Below, piece after piece: positions 47,249-59,600 of a DNA stretch of 64,000 nucleotides; positions within the stretch are counted from its first letter, which is position 1; every line of letters starts with the position of its first letter. The stretch spans positions 16,286,751 through 16,350,750 of the forward strand of contig CM026429.1 of NCBI GenBank assembly GCA_014871385.1, written 5' to 3'. The stretch is from Ceratodon purpureus. Lineage: Eukaryota; Streptophyta; Bryopsida; Pseudoditrichales; Ditrichaceae. The translations under genes were made by a program, and so were the position numbers. Below the pieces are notes generated by a model. The model saw nothing but the letters and a program-made list of their open reading frames with translations. It searched no databases and was not told where the DNA came from.

Positions 47249-49304
47249 GCAATGCATGGAGATCCCGCAGCTTTGTGGCAAGTGCGTTGGCAGAAACTCG
47301 ACAATGGACCAGGACAATGCATTGCAGTTTTGTATTTAAACTGACTCCCTGATTGCAAAACTTCTTCAGCCCTTGGAGAGGCAAACATATTGGGAAAAAA
47401 GGGAAGAAAAGTAGTGCTATCTCAAAACTGGAAACCAGGAGTTCCTCTAAAATATATTTTACTCAAAGCTGACAGTGACTGTGAACAAGAATCTATTGCT
47501 CAGGCTCAATTCCCAAGTGTCGATTTCAAAATCGTTACAGCATGCTTTGACGTCATCGCAACCTATAGAGTTCTTGATCGAATGAACCCAGAGACACCTC
47601 CGACGATGGGCATTAGTGGCTTCGTCGTTTCTCCTTCTTGATGGCACTTGGGGGATTCTTCGAACAAGCATCAAATATAGGTTTCAGAATGTCACTATAT
47701 ACATGTTTCATTCTATCCGCTTCGCCGAGCATGATACTCCGTGTACCCTTCATGTATCCTCCTCTGCCCTCCTCCAGAGCTGCAAGCTCCTTGATGGCCC
47801 GGGGAAGGCATTCCCAACTGTCGACAATGCTTTTAACACCCTGCAAAACAAACCCAAATGACTGTCACACTCGGAATATCTCCAACGAGACAAATCTGAT
47901 CTCTAGAAGGGACCTCTAACTCAAACCATGCCAACTTTTGACAAGCCTAACAAATTTCATGCAGACTTAGAACTTACAGAATTTTGTGCTGACCTGATTG
48001 TTTTGGATACACTTAATAGTATCCTCAAAGCAGACCATGATACCTTGAGCAGCGGTGAAATCTAGCTCCTCGGCTTCAGGCTGCAGACCACATCTTTCAC
48101 TATTAAACCAATCAACTGATAGTAACCAGAGTTTCATGAGAGTGAATTTCAGGTATGCATACGGTTGATACTTAGTTCTACCAAAATGTGGAAGAAATAG
48201 CTAACCTTTGGGTTTTGTTGCTGTAACCAATTACTTGTAGATGCCAGGTCGTCGTACACCCACTCTCGAACTTCTTCTAATGATCCACAGTTCGCTTTAT
48301 GAACTGCAAGAAATTACAACATGACATCAAGCCAACAAAGTCATTCAACTGGACGCACATTCAAATTCAGAGCACATTGTCAACATGGAGTATAACAAAG
48401 TCATCACAAAAGAAACAGAGATAGACGTGTTACATTAATCCAGTATTATTGAGCCAGGATTCGAATAACCTACCTGGTAATCTCCACGGCCTTCCCTTGT
48501 TCATAAGAAACCTGCAACCGGAACAAAGCAGCAGGCTTCATTAACCAGCGATCTTATCCAACTTTATGTATGTCACCTTTATATTTACTGGCTCACAATA
48601 TGCAAAACTTCTACTCAAAATTTAATGCACTGATGAGATGATACGATGGGCGTGAATATACCTCTCTATGCTAACAAGTTTTCTTTGCTTGTGGCACTCT
48701 GATATCCACTCCTGTAAGGAATTCAGTAGTATATTTAGGACTCAGGTCTAGACCGAACTGAGATACTATATAATGCCAAAACAACAGCATACATAAATGC
48801 TTGTCCTGTCATGCACTACAAGGCAATATATAGTGATCTAAGCATATTTATAAAAAGAAATATAACACAAATCAAAACATTAAGCTGAAACTTCTAACTC
48901 TGGCAAACGTTTCTGAACAAGAGCTACTGATGATAGATCCATGTTGAATGGAAAACTGCAAACACCTTGGACACAATGCTGCCACCATCTTCTTTGACTT
49001 GTTTAAATTTTGGGGTGTTCATGAAAGCACAAACAAGGACGGTGCAATCACTTGTCCAGTCTGGACGGTATTGTGCTCCCATTTCCAGCCCTTGAGTACG
49101 AAAGAGTCCTCTAGCAGGATTCTCTATCCCTGAAATTGCGAAGACAACGCCTTCCTGTAACATCGTCACAGTTTAAAATAAATTATGTGAGTTATAGTTT
49201 TAGCACAAGTACAATACAAAGAACGGACATATCATTAGAACAAGAATAAGGCTTACTCAAAGCGGTTGCAATACCCAAACAGAGAACTGTAGAATACTCA
49301 ACGA
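47249..49304. repeat. Segmental duplication, copy 2 (source side)
   Basis: This is the counterpart of 32557-34564. It contains the intact XRCC1 exons 4-9 and about 360 bp of 3' flank. Since it lies inside the complete gene, it is the likely parent. Confidence 0.9.
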
Positions 49305-51950
49305 ACACGCACTACACAACCAGAACCTTAACAGAACTTCACACATGAAGATGAGTTCTCGAAATGGATCTATATCAGGTGCAGGCATCTTTTACACTGT
49401 CTACCTCCCAAATCACAAGCTCTCACAACACCACAAAACTGCCAATATACACACTACTTCTCCTGCAATATGCACAATCCGCAAGCAATGCTACGTTACT
49501 ATTCATGGTCGTACCAGAATTTTTGCAAAGTCGTCTGCTGCGGTTGTTTTCTTAGAACTAGAACCAATTGGACCTTCCTTCCCCAATTCATCTGCCGAGC
49601 GTAATTTAGTATGGGGAGGCGCTTGTGCTGCTACAACACGTCTTTTGGCATATTCTGACTTTCCTACTTCTTGAGCCGCATTGAACCCAATATCAACATT
49701 TTCGGGTTTTCCAATTTTCGAATTCTTCGTAGATGCTTTTGGAGCTTCTCGAGACCTATCCTGTGGGCAGGGAGAAGGCTGGGCATCATCTATGCATTTG
49801 GTTACCTTCGAACCAACCACTACCTGCTCTTCTACGTCCTTCTCAACCTTAGGTTTCCTAATCCCAGCAGTTTCCTTCCGGTCTGGGCTCCGGTTTCTGC
49901 TTTTCGTCTTCGACGCATTGCTATCTTTTCTATGTAATGGTGAGCAATCCAGTTGAGGTGCATGGTTATGCATATCAGTTGTCGCTGTCTCCAAACCGAT
50001 CACTAACTTTGGTTTTACGACCTTCTTGATATTGGGCTCTTTAATTACCCGCAAACCATCCTCTCCGTCCTCTTTCATAACCTTCTGATTACTAGACGTC
50101 CTTTTGCCATCAGTTCCCTTCCGATCTGGGCTCCGGTTTCTGCCTTCCAGCTTGGACACGCTGCCATCCATCCCGGAAATTCGAGAGCTTTCTACTCGAA
50201 GGGCATAGTCCTGTGGTTCAGGCTTTACATTTGGTTTCTGGTATTCGGGTCTTGTAGCGTTTTGCTGCACATTTTGTTTTGGCTTCTTCTGATGTTTCTC
50301 TTCGTGCCTGTCAGTGTCGCATGGCATAACTCCGGAAGGCAACTTTCTTTTTGCTACCGCACTAGAGCTTTTTCCTGCGCTATCAATGTCCTTCTTGCTC
50401 TTAGACACCTCAGAACTTCTAGGTTTGCACGTTGTGAAATTGATGTAAGACAGACCTATACAAGCACGGTGCTCAACTGTGCCAAAGGGTTGGCGACAAA
50501 TTAATCGTAACTTTCTCCACCTGAAAAAAGCAGCAAGTTTGCCACCTTAGAATGTATCTCCTATGGTTGCAGGACATAACTTGCACCTTCGTCTACAATC
50601 GCTTACCACACTCATGTTGAGTGAAAATCCGCGACCCTTAAAAAAGTGATGCTCAGCCAGTTTTCAAGAACGCGAACTACAACGCTCCTTCCACTTTCCA
50701 TCTACATATGATCTTTAACAACTTCCTCGTGAAGACTGGCATTGCAGTACTCTCCAACTCTTCTTCTTGTGGGACTTTCGACGATCGTGATGTAGAGAAC
50801 AATTTCTTACCGCTGCTGGGCTGCAACGGGTGAGAGCTTGTGATTAACATCAATGTCGTACACCAACGCTCGATTCCGATTGACCTTGCTCACCAGATCT
50901 TTCACTGTCATGACCTGGCAGCTCAATCAACCACCACAACTGTTACTCTTCGAATCAAAACATATTTAACTTTACCTTGATTGCCCACTACATACCTCCC
51001 CGGATCAGTAAAGTAAGCAGGTCAACCAAGTACTAGAATACTGATACACCTGGTCATCTATCTCTCATCTTCAAAGCCATTTAATCTGAACAGCAAGACA
51101 AGCCTTCTATAATAACATCTCGTTCATCCATTCAACGAGTTTCAAGAAACTCGCAATCACTGCAAACAGTATCACAGTACAAGCACTGTATCCTTACAGC
51201 ATTGCAAATCCCTTTCATACATAACAAGCATAACACAAACCTGGCTTAGCACCTTCAATCCCTGAAAGCAGTACCCCAATTGAGACACTAAATTGCATAT
51301 CACAGCATAACCAACACACACAAACAACACCTTGTCCCATCTAGACCCTTAATACAGCAAGACAAGTCTCACCAAAGCCTAGTCAAGACCTAGTCCATTC
51401 AGCCGATCCCAACATACCAACGAGCAGCAGACGCAACAACGCAAGACGCATGTCGCCCGCATTGCAAACCTCTCCCCGAGCCAAATTCACCACACCTAAA
51501 CCTCAACCACAAACCCTAACCAGAGCCACAACAACATCGAACCACGACACAGACACCAACTTCCCAAGCTAACAGAGCAGACTCCACATCCAAGAAACAA
51601 GAAACGGCTCCATTCTAGACACACCAGTCCGCCGACGAACCCACCTGTTGCGGCGACAACAGCAGCTCATAATCACCACCACCACCAGCACCGTCGCGCA
51701 GTCCGTGAATCTCCACTAGAGAGGACCCCGCATTGACGATCTCGACGGCGCGAAACGAAGTCGGCGGAGTGGGCTCGACGACGAGCCAGGCCTCCTCGCA
51801 GGGCTGTCCAGTCTGCCAGACGCGGTACCGCTCCGGCTTGAGCACATTGGTGGCCGCGTGGACGTCGGCCTCCGAGGAGCCGTCCGTGACGCGCCATCGC
51901 ACCGGCGCTAGCTCCTCCTCGTCGTCGTCCTCGTCCGCCTTCCCTGCCAT
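47613..51950 (-). CDS. XRCC1: XRCC1 homologue with N-terminal and BRCT domains, 9 exons
   Basis: XRCC1 is a scaffold for base-excision and single-strand-break repair in the nucleus. Nine minus-strand exons join in frame to 701 aa: 51950-51645, 50914-50811, 50520-49515, 49154-48966, 48711-48662, 48511-48474, 48303-48206, 48080-47994, 47840-47613. All introns are GT-AG and phases match. Residues about 15-180 look like XRCC1_N: NVLKPERYRVW, FRAVEIVNAGSSLVEIHG, GDYELLLSP, then WRKLRLICRQPFG and GLSYINF, in the order found in animal XRCC1. A long basic, disordered linker follows (exon 3). The BRCT domain is about 473-564 (GVVFAISGIENPARG, YRPDWTSDCTVLVCAF, GGSIVSKEWISEC, KGRPWR). The C-terminal tail (LEEVREWVYDDL, DSWECLPRAIKELA) matches plant XRCC1 as I remember it. 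Only one BRCT is present, as in other plants. The ATG at 51950 is the first in frame after a stop. Confidence 0.93.
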
Positions 51951-52553
51951 GACTGAAGCCTTCCGCTGCGGCGACGGCGAGCTCAGATCAGACTCCTCCG
52001 CAGCCTGAGCCAACCACCATCGCCACCTTCATGTGGGTCTCCCAAAGCTCCCCCTTCCACTTACTAGCCTAAGTTAAGTCTAGTTTCTTCAGCTCTCAGA
52101 CAGGTTCAAGTTGTTTGTGTGTGTTTTGTTTGTGTGCTTGTTTGTTTGTGTTTGTTTGGTTGGTTTGGAGGCAGTGCGTTAGGCTTGACATGAGTCAATT
52201 GCAACCAAAGAATTAATGTTTTTATTCCAGGGGTTGCTGGAACAGCATCTTGAATTCATGCCATGATCTCATGGTCTGCGCATTTAAAATAGTGGTTGTT
52301 TTGTTTGTTTGTGACGCCTGGTTGTAGGTCTCGCACTGGATCCTCTCCACATTCTTCAGTACTGGGTCCTGTAGTTTTTGTTTTTTAATGTTTTTTTTAG
52401 GTTTTTGGAGGAGGATGGTGGGAAGACTTTTGCGTTAAGGGAAGAGTGGACAAACCAGGTATGAATGGATGTTGCTGAGGTATTGCTGGGGAGTTGGTCA
52501 TGGGAGGGAGCTTTCTTTACCCATGTAAAGGGCCCTTCACACCTGGGCTTATG
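51951..52553. other. XRCC1 upstream region
   Basis: No gene is seen. It probably holds the XRCC1 leader and promoter on the minus strand. A TTTGTTTG-rich stretch at about 52108-52160 is a simple repeat. Confidence 0.4.
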
Positions 52554-52902
52554 TAAGAGCATCCCCAATAGCACACTATAATGCCTCCCTCTAAACCAAA
52601 TCTATCTTTTGACTGACCTAAAATTAGACAATGAAATTACCATCATTAGAAGTGCATTAAAATAAACGTGAGATATTTCTTAAGAAAAAAAAATTGTAAA
52701 AATTTGACAAAGGTGAAATGTCCCATTGAAAATTCCACATTTTCAAATTTTAGAGGGAGTACACCAAATCTTGCTTAAAAATGGAAAGATCCACCCACAC
52801 TCCCTCTATATTTCAGAAAATGTAGAGGGAGTGTGGGTGGATCTTTCCATTTTTAAGCAAGATTTGGTGTACTCCCTCTAAATTTTGAATATGTGGTATT
52901 TT

Positions 52903-53557
52903 TGTTATACTGGGATCTAGGATGGACGGTGAGTGTGAAAGGGGACCAGGGAAGGCAGGGGCTGAGAGAGGTTACGAGCCTAGTGAGTTATCTTGAGTAG
53001 CATAGCAAGGGCGGGAAGAGTCTGAGATGGTTAGAGCGTGGCTAAGAGAGAGAGAAATGGAGAATCCCAAGGGCCCCAAGGAGCCTTGTACGTTATAAGC
53101 TTAGAGTACTGAGAGACTAGATGAATCATGCACAGGTGAGAGAAGTACCCAAGCTAAGGATCAATGTAGACAAGTCAGTGTAGGAAACAGATAGGAATAG
53201 TAATCAGACAGTAAGGTGCGTAGGAAGAAAGGGGGCCAACAGTTATCAAAAGAGGGCTGCTTTACTTAGTCTTAATGGAAGTGTCTCCCTGGGAGTCAAG
53301 GTGTGCCATGGAACCCAAGACCGAGGCCAGGGGCAGTTACAAAACCAGAATCTATCTCTCTATGACCGAACCACGACTCGTACCAACTAAAGAGTGTCTA
53401 CTCTGTAAAGCATCCTAGTATTTATACTACTTGATACTGCCTAGGAGTCCTTGTTGTCACTAGTAGTACCACCGCTGGAACTGAAGTCTACCAACTTCCC
53501 TGCCTTCACTGTGCCTTCCTAGTCTTCCATGCTTCCGAATCCCTTGGGCAGGTAACA
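52903..53557 (-). repeat. 3' LTR of the gypsy element
   Basis: This is 655 bp with TGTTA/TAACA ends, the same as 61411-62065 by eye. In element orientation it is the downstream LTR. It contains the TATAAATA sequence (complement of 53419-53426). Confidence 0.95.
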
Positions 53558-53602
53558 TTTTACCGTTCTTCGAAGCTTGCAATTCGTCCCTGAATTGCTG
53601 AG

Positions 53603-56600
53603 TCATCCTCGGGAGCGTCGGTAGGCGGGGCGTCGATCTGGTCGCGTTTCCTCGCGGGGTACCTGCCCTTGGCGTCGAGGGGGAGCTTGGTCCTGATACA
53701 GTGTGGCTATGGCGGCAGCGACTCCTCGGTGGAGTAAGTTGTGTTTTGACCTAGAGGTCACTGCGTGCTGGTACACATCGTAAACTGTCTTCCCCAGGAG
53801 CCTGTTACAGGCAAGGCATTGCACATTTTCTGACTCGGGATTCCCATAGATGGAGACCAGATCAGCCTGAGCAACAAAATACTTCTTGACTTCACTCACA
53901 GCAGTTTCTAGTTCCTCTTCGGCCTCACTCTCATCACTGGCTTCTACCTCTAGGCTAAACTCCTCTTCAATCTTTTTTAGTGCATCTTTGTGATTTTTAA
54001 TAGGTTGAGAGCGAATGTGTACCGTAGGGCGAGGCGGGCTTGGAGGAGCTGGGGCTGTGATTGGCATACGTGGTGACGGCTGTGGAGTGATCTCAGTGTC
54101 CGTCAGTGAGTCCGGAATGTCGACTCGCTCTGCCGGGTTGGCTTGGTCGAGAATCACGGGGGCTCGGGTATGCAGCGTTGGAAGCTGTACCACGGGATTC
54201 ACCAATAGAGGTGCTGCAGCATCCGGAGCTACCAGTAAGGTCTCACGAGGCGGGGTGTCGAGGAGATCCAGATCCATGGTTTCCCAGTCTGGGTCAGTGT
54301 CTCCACCATCCAAGGTTGCCAGTGCCTGATCGATACATTGGTCAATAAAGTCTTGCGGTGGCTCTGGGGCAGTCGGTGGCGACCCTTGGAGAATACGATA
54401 TGCATGGATGGCGATGGTGCGGGCCGCATCGTGGATCCAGCCAATCTTGTTTGCTTCAAAGGTCTCCCTCGCCTGCTCTGTAGCCATGCGCTCCTGCTGG
54501 ATGCGGGCGATTTCTTGAGCAGTTGGCGGAACCCGGCCGGAACTACCAAGCTTCCGAGTTAGGGCTTCGTGCGCCTCTGTCAACTCCTTGCAACGTGCAC
54601 GAAACTCAAGGATTTGATGCTCCAGTCGCTCTGCTCGTTCCAGAACCCCTTGTTTCTCCTTGGTAAGCATGTCTACCTGTTCCTGGGTCGTTGCGAGCTC
54701 CAAGTCTTGATTAGCAACTCGGTTCCTCAAATTAGCAAGTGTCTGGTTTGCCTCTTCCAACTGCTGTTGAAGCTCGTTCCTTGCTGTTTCGACTTGTGCT
54801 TGTGCCTTGGCTTGGGCTGCTTGGACGGCTAGGCTCAATTGGCGTTGCTGAATGTCCTTCCTGGTCTCCATGTCCTGTTCCGCCCCACTGATGAACTGTA
54901 GCATGTTTGTCATGCAGGTGACCATGGCCTGGACTTGGGCCTGGAATTGTACCGTCCGCGGTCCCTCGTGAATTGTAGCTGGGATTGTCGGTGGCAGGGT
55001 CAACTCCGCGTGTCTTGGGCGTTTGCTTGGGCCAGGGGCTGAAGGATCGGGCTGTGGCCTGGCGGCGAGCTCCTTCTGTACGTCAAGGAACGTTCCCATA
55101 ACCGGGGGCTGGTTGTTGCGGCGCGTAAAAGCCAGGTAGTGCGCAATGTATGCAGTTAGGAATGGGCCAATCGGGCTGGAGTACTCCAAGCTGCGACGGT
55201 GTCCCCGAAGCCGGATGCGAAAATGCTCATCTACCAAAAGTCCCCAGTTTATCTTCTCACCCTGATCCGCCATGAGCAGGATGCACAATTGCTCGGGGGT
55301 GATCCCATTGCAATTGTTCTGGAAGTACACCTGACTGAGGATACCACGCATCCGAGCAAACCAGGGATCCTTCATAACTTCACCCAATGCAAAGACATCA
55401 TACCTGCCATTGTCCTTCACCTGTTCGTCCTTGACATGGGAGGCGAGGTCGGGTTTTGGAAACTTGCAGTCTGCGCTCCACTCGGTGGCTCCAGTACCAT
55501 CCCAGCCGAAGAACTTATGTAAGTATCGGCTGGAGTACTGGACCAGTATCCCCTCCACGACTCCTGCGGGGTGCGGCTCGTCTTCTCGGTGCTCCCTCAT
55601 GGATGCGAGAAAGGCTTGGCAGTGCGCGATGTTGACCTCCCCCTTCATCAAGGAGCAGTACCGATGGAGCCCCGTCTTCGTTTGCCATATGAGATCGGGC
55701 CGTCGCTTCCATTCGATGATCTGTCGCGGAACAAAGATGGGCGGCTGCGGTTTTTTAGGCGACATACTAACTGAGACACTCTCTACTGACTGCAGGAAGA
55801 GATGGAGCAGAATCCGCACCCACGGGGCGAGGAAATGGAGAGGCGGAGATGCGTAGGGATGTGGGAGACAGGGGGCAGGGAAGCTGGAGCAGCGCAACAG
55901 CGTGTGCGCGGAGATGAAGAGCAGGGGGCAGCACGACACCAAGTTTCCAAGACACTGGGGGAAGGGAGGTGGGGGGCCTGAGGAAGAAGAAGGAGAGGAG
56001 GCCAAGGGCTGTGGGGGCGGAGAAGTGACCCGGGGTTTTGGATGGAGACAGCCCGATGGCTTTTTGGTGGGCTGGGAATCATGGAGAGCTAGCGAGGATG
56101 GTGGCGGCCTAGGCCCCATGATTCGGGATGTCTTGAGTACTGGGGGTGTCATGTCGTGCTGAGTTGTAGGGGACTTCAGCTGAACGTGGATATAACTAAC
56201 ATGTATTTCGGGTATGGTGGGTGTGGGGGCAGGGTCCATGGTCTCCAAGGTGGGCGTGGTATCTTGAGCCTCGGCTGCCAAGGACTTGTGGAGATCACCT
56301 AGGCGCATAGCTGGAGCTGGGGCAGGGTCCGAGGTGAAATAATGCTTGAGTTTGTTTGCATTTACCATGGTTGCGTGAGGGTCATAATTTTCATTATTAA
56401 TTAATAACACAGTATTATTTGGAAGTACCAATTGTATTCTATATGGCCCGTGCCAAATAGATTCGAACTTGGATTTTCTTAGCTTAGGATCCCTTGGACA
56501 CCAAAGAACCTGGTCACCTTTCTGGAACAATCTTGGTGGTTGTTTTGCTTGGAAATATTTAGCACTGAGGGCCTGTTTTGCAGTAATGTTTTGGATGGCT

Positions 56601-59600
56601 TGGGCTCTGATTTCTTCCAAGTGGTGTATGTCCTGTATCCGGGCGGCCAGAACTTTGTGGGGTGTATAGTCTCGAGTTTGTAGAGAGCTGAAAGTGGGTG
56701 CAATATATTCCGTGGGTAACAAGGGTTGGGTACCATAAACCATTTCAAATGGGCTGAGCTGCGTGGATGTTTTGGTGGCTACTCTATATGCCCACAGAGC
56801 TGCTGGTAGGCAGTCATCCCAGTCTGCCTGGTTAGCGTGCACGAATCTTCGTAGCATGTTAATGATGGTCTTGTTGGTAGATTCGGCTTGGCCATTACCC
56901 TGGGGATAGTATACGGTACTTGTCCTATGTTTGATAATGTGGTTATTGAGCAGATCCTCTATCACGGCATTAACAAAATGGGATCCTTGGTCCGAGACGA
57001 TTTCCAAGGGGCATCCAAATCTAGTAATGATATTCTCATAAATAAAAGTAGCTGTAACGACAGCAGTGTTATTTCTCAATGGCTTGGCTTCGACCCATTT
57101 TGTGGTATAGTCCGTGGCTGCTAATATATATTTGTATCCCTGTTTGGTAGCAGGGCGGATAGGTCCCACAAAATCCAAGCCCCAACGCTGAAAGGGACCC
57201 AGGGGAGAAATTGGTTTCAAGGGAACCTTGCCTTGGTGTTGAAAATTGGTAGTCGAAACTTGGCATGGGTGGCAATTTTTTACATAGGTATGCACATCTC
57301 TATGTAATGTAGGCCACCAATACTTGGCTAGTAGAATTTTCTTGATGGTTGTCTCGGTCCCTTGGTGACCCCCTGCCGGACCATGGTGTAAGTGGTGAAT
57401 GATTTCCTGCTGCTGAGCTGTCGGCACACATAGTCGAATTTCCTGATCTGCCCCCCTTCTGTACAGTTGTCCTTGGATGAGGGTGTAGGGTAGTGTAGTT
57501 CTCACGAAACTAATTCGCTTGGTTCCCGTGTACTTGGCAGGGACTGTGCCTGTGCTAAGGTACATCATAATATCTGAGTGCCAATCGTCAGGGAAATCAG
57601 GAACCAGGCTGGCTGCTTGGAGGTAGGGTTCGTTGAAGGAATCGTCAATGCCTTCCTCGGTTGCCTTGGAGTCCCTGGAAAGGTAATCAGCCATGACATG
57701 TCTTTTTCCTGGGACATAGACTACCTCAAAATCATATTCCAAGAGAATCATGATCCATCTGGCCACTCGCCCTGTGACCAAGGGCTGGTTTACTAAATAT
57801 GATAAACTATGGTGATCTACCATGAAGCGAAATTTGTTACCTAAAAGGTAATGCCGGAACTTTTTGACAGCGTAGATCATAGCCAAGGCTTCCCTTTCTG
57901 TAGTGGAATAGTTACGTTCTGCTTGATTTAACAATCTACTAGCATATGCTACTGGTTGGTCATTTTTTCCATTGATATTTTGTGCTAACATAACGCCTAC
58001 TGCGATGTTAGACGCATCCGTGTGAACATGGAACGGCTTGGACCAGTCCGGTGCGATTAATATTGGAGCGTTGGAGTAAGCCAGTTTGATTTTTTCCAAG
58101 GCTTCCTGGGCAGCTGGGGTCCAATCCCTGGGATATGTATACTTGGTGTGATTCAAGGCTGTGATGGGAGCCGTGATGTGGGCCAATTTTTCAATGTAGA
58201 TCCTATTAAACTGGGAGAGTCCTAGGAGTCTTTGTACCCCCTTTTGATCAGTGGGAGGAGTCATGTCCAAGATATCCTTGATTTTTGCAGGGTCGGGGAG
58301 TTTTCCATATTTGCAGACAATGTATCCCAGGATAACCCCAGCGAAGAACAAGAACATACATTTATCTGCATTGAGGCTTACTCCATTGGTTCTGCAGGCG
58401 TGGAATATTTGTCTTAGATGCATAACATGGTCTTTCATCTGGCCATAGACTGTTCCATCGTCTAGATAGATTCTGAAAAATTGTTTCAAGTATGGTCTGA
58501 AGATAAGCTCCATGACACGCTGAAATGTCATGGGTGCGTTTTTAGCGCCAAAAGGCATTCTCTCAAATTGATAGGGTCCCCATTCCGTGGAGAACGCGGT
58601 TTTGTTTTTGTCATGTTCGGCCATGGCTACTTGGTAGTATCCCGAGAAACAATCCAAAAAAGAGTACATTTCATGGCCGGCCACTTCATCTATAATTTCT
58701 TCCATATAGGGTAAGGGGTAGTGGTCTTTCTTGGTTGCTGCATTCAGTTTCCGAAAATCCACACAAATACGGAGTGTGCCATTTTTCTTGGGTATGATGA
58801 CCATGGGAGACAACCAAGGAGCCGAGTCTACCGGGGATATGAAATTCGCTTTTAAAAGTTTATCCAATTCTGCTTTGACTCGTTCTGCATAGTTTGGATT
58901 CATTCGATACCGACGTTGCTGCACTGGTATGGCGTCTGGGACTAAATCGATAGTATGTTCAGCCAAGGTACGTGGGATACCCTTAAGATCCTCGTGTCCC
59001 CATGCAAATATATCATGGTATTCATGGAACAACTTGATAGTTTCCTGTTTGATCTGACTTGGGGCATCCGCATTAATTTTGAGGAACTTGGGGTTTTCCG
59101 CTGTTCCCAGATTTACCAGTTCCACTTTATCCTTGGATCCATGTGTCCATCCAGTAATTACCTTGGTTTGTAAGGCTTCCTTGGCTGGTGTCGCATCGAT
59201 GGTGACGGTTTCCTGCGTTTCCTGGGAAAAATGGGCTGGTATGTCCAGTTTTTCCTGTTCCGTGACCAAGCTTGCCAAGTGAATTTCTGCCAAGGAGACC
59301 AAGTCTGGGTTGGCATGGAATACTAGTGCTTCTTGATCCTGCGATAATCCCTGGACCCAGCTTGTACCTGCATTATGACGTATCTGATCGGCTCTAGCTC
59401 TGGTTATGCATCCATCTACTGGGATGACTACGGTTTTTCCTTGCCTATGGATACGGATTTGGTTGCGGGACCAATCGTGGATAGCATTCATGTCTCTGAG
59501 CCATGGTCTTCCCAGAATGACTGGAAAATTACTGCTATTTGGCATCTCTATAATGACAAACGTGGCTGGGGTCGAGACTCCGTGAGTAGTGATAGCGACC

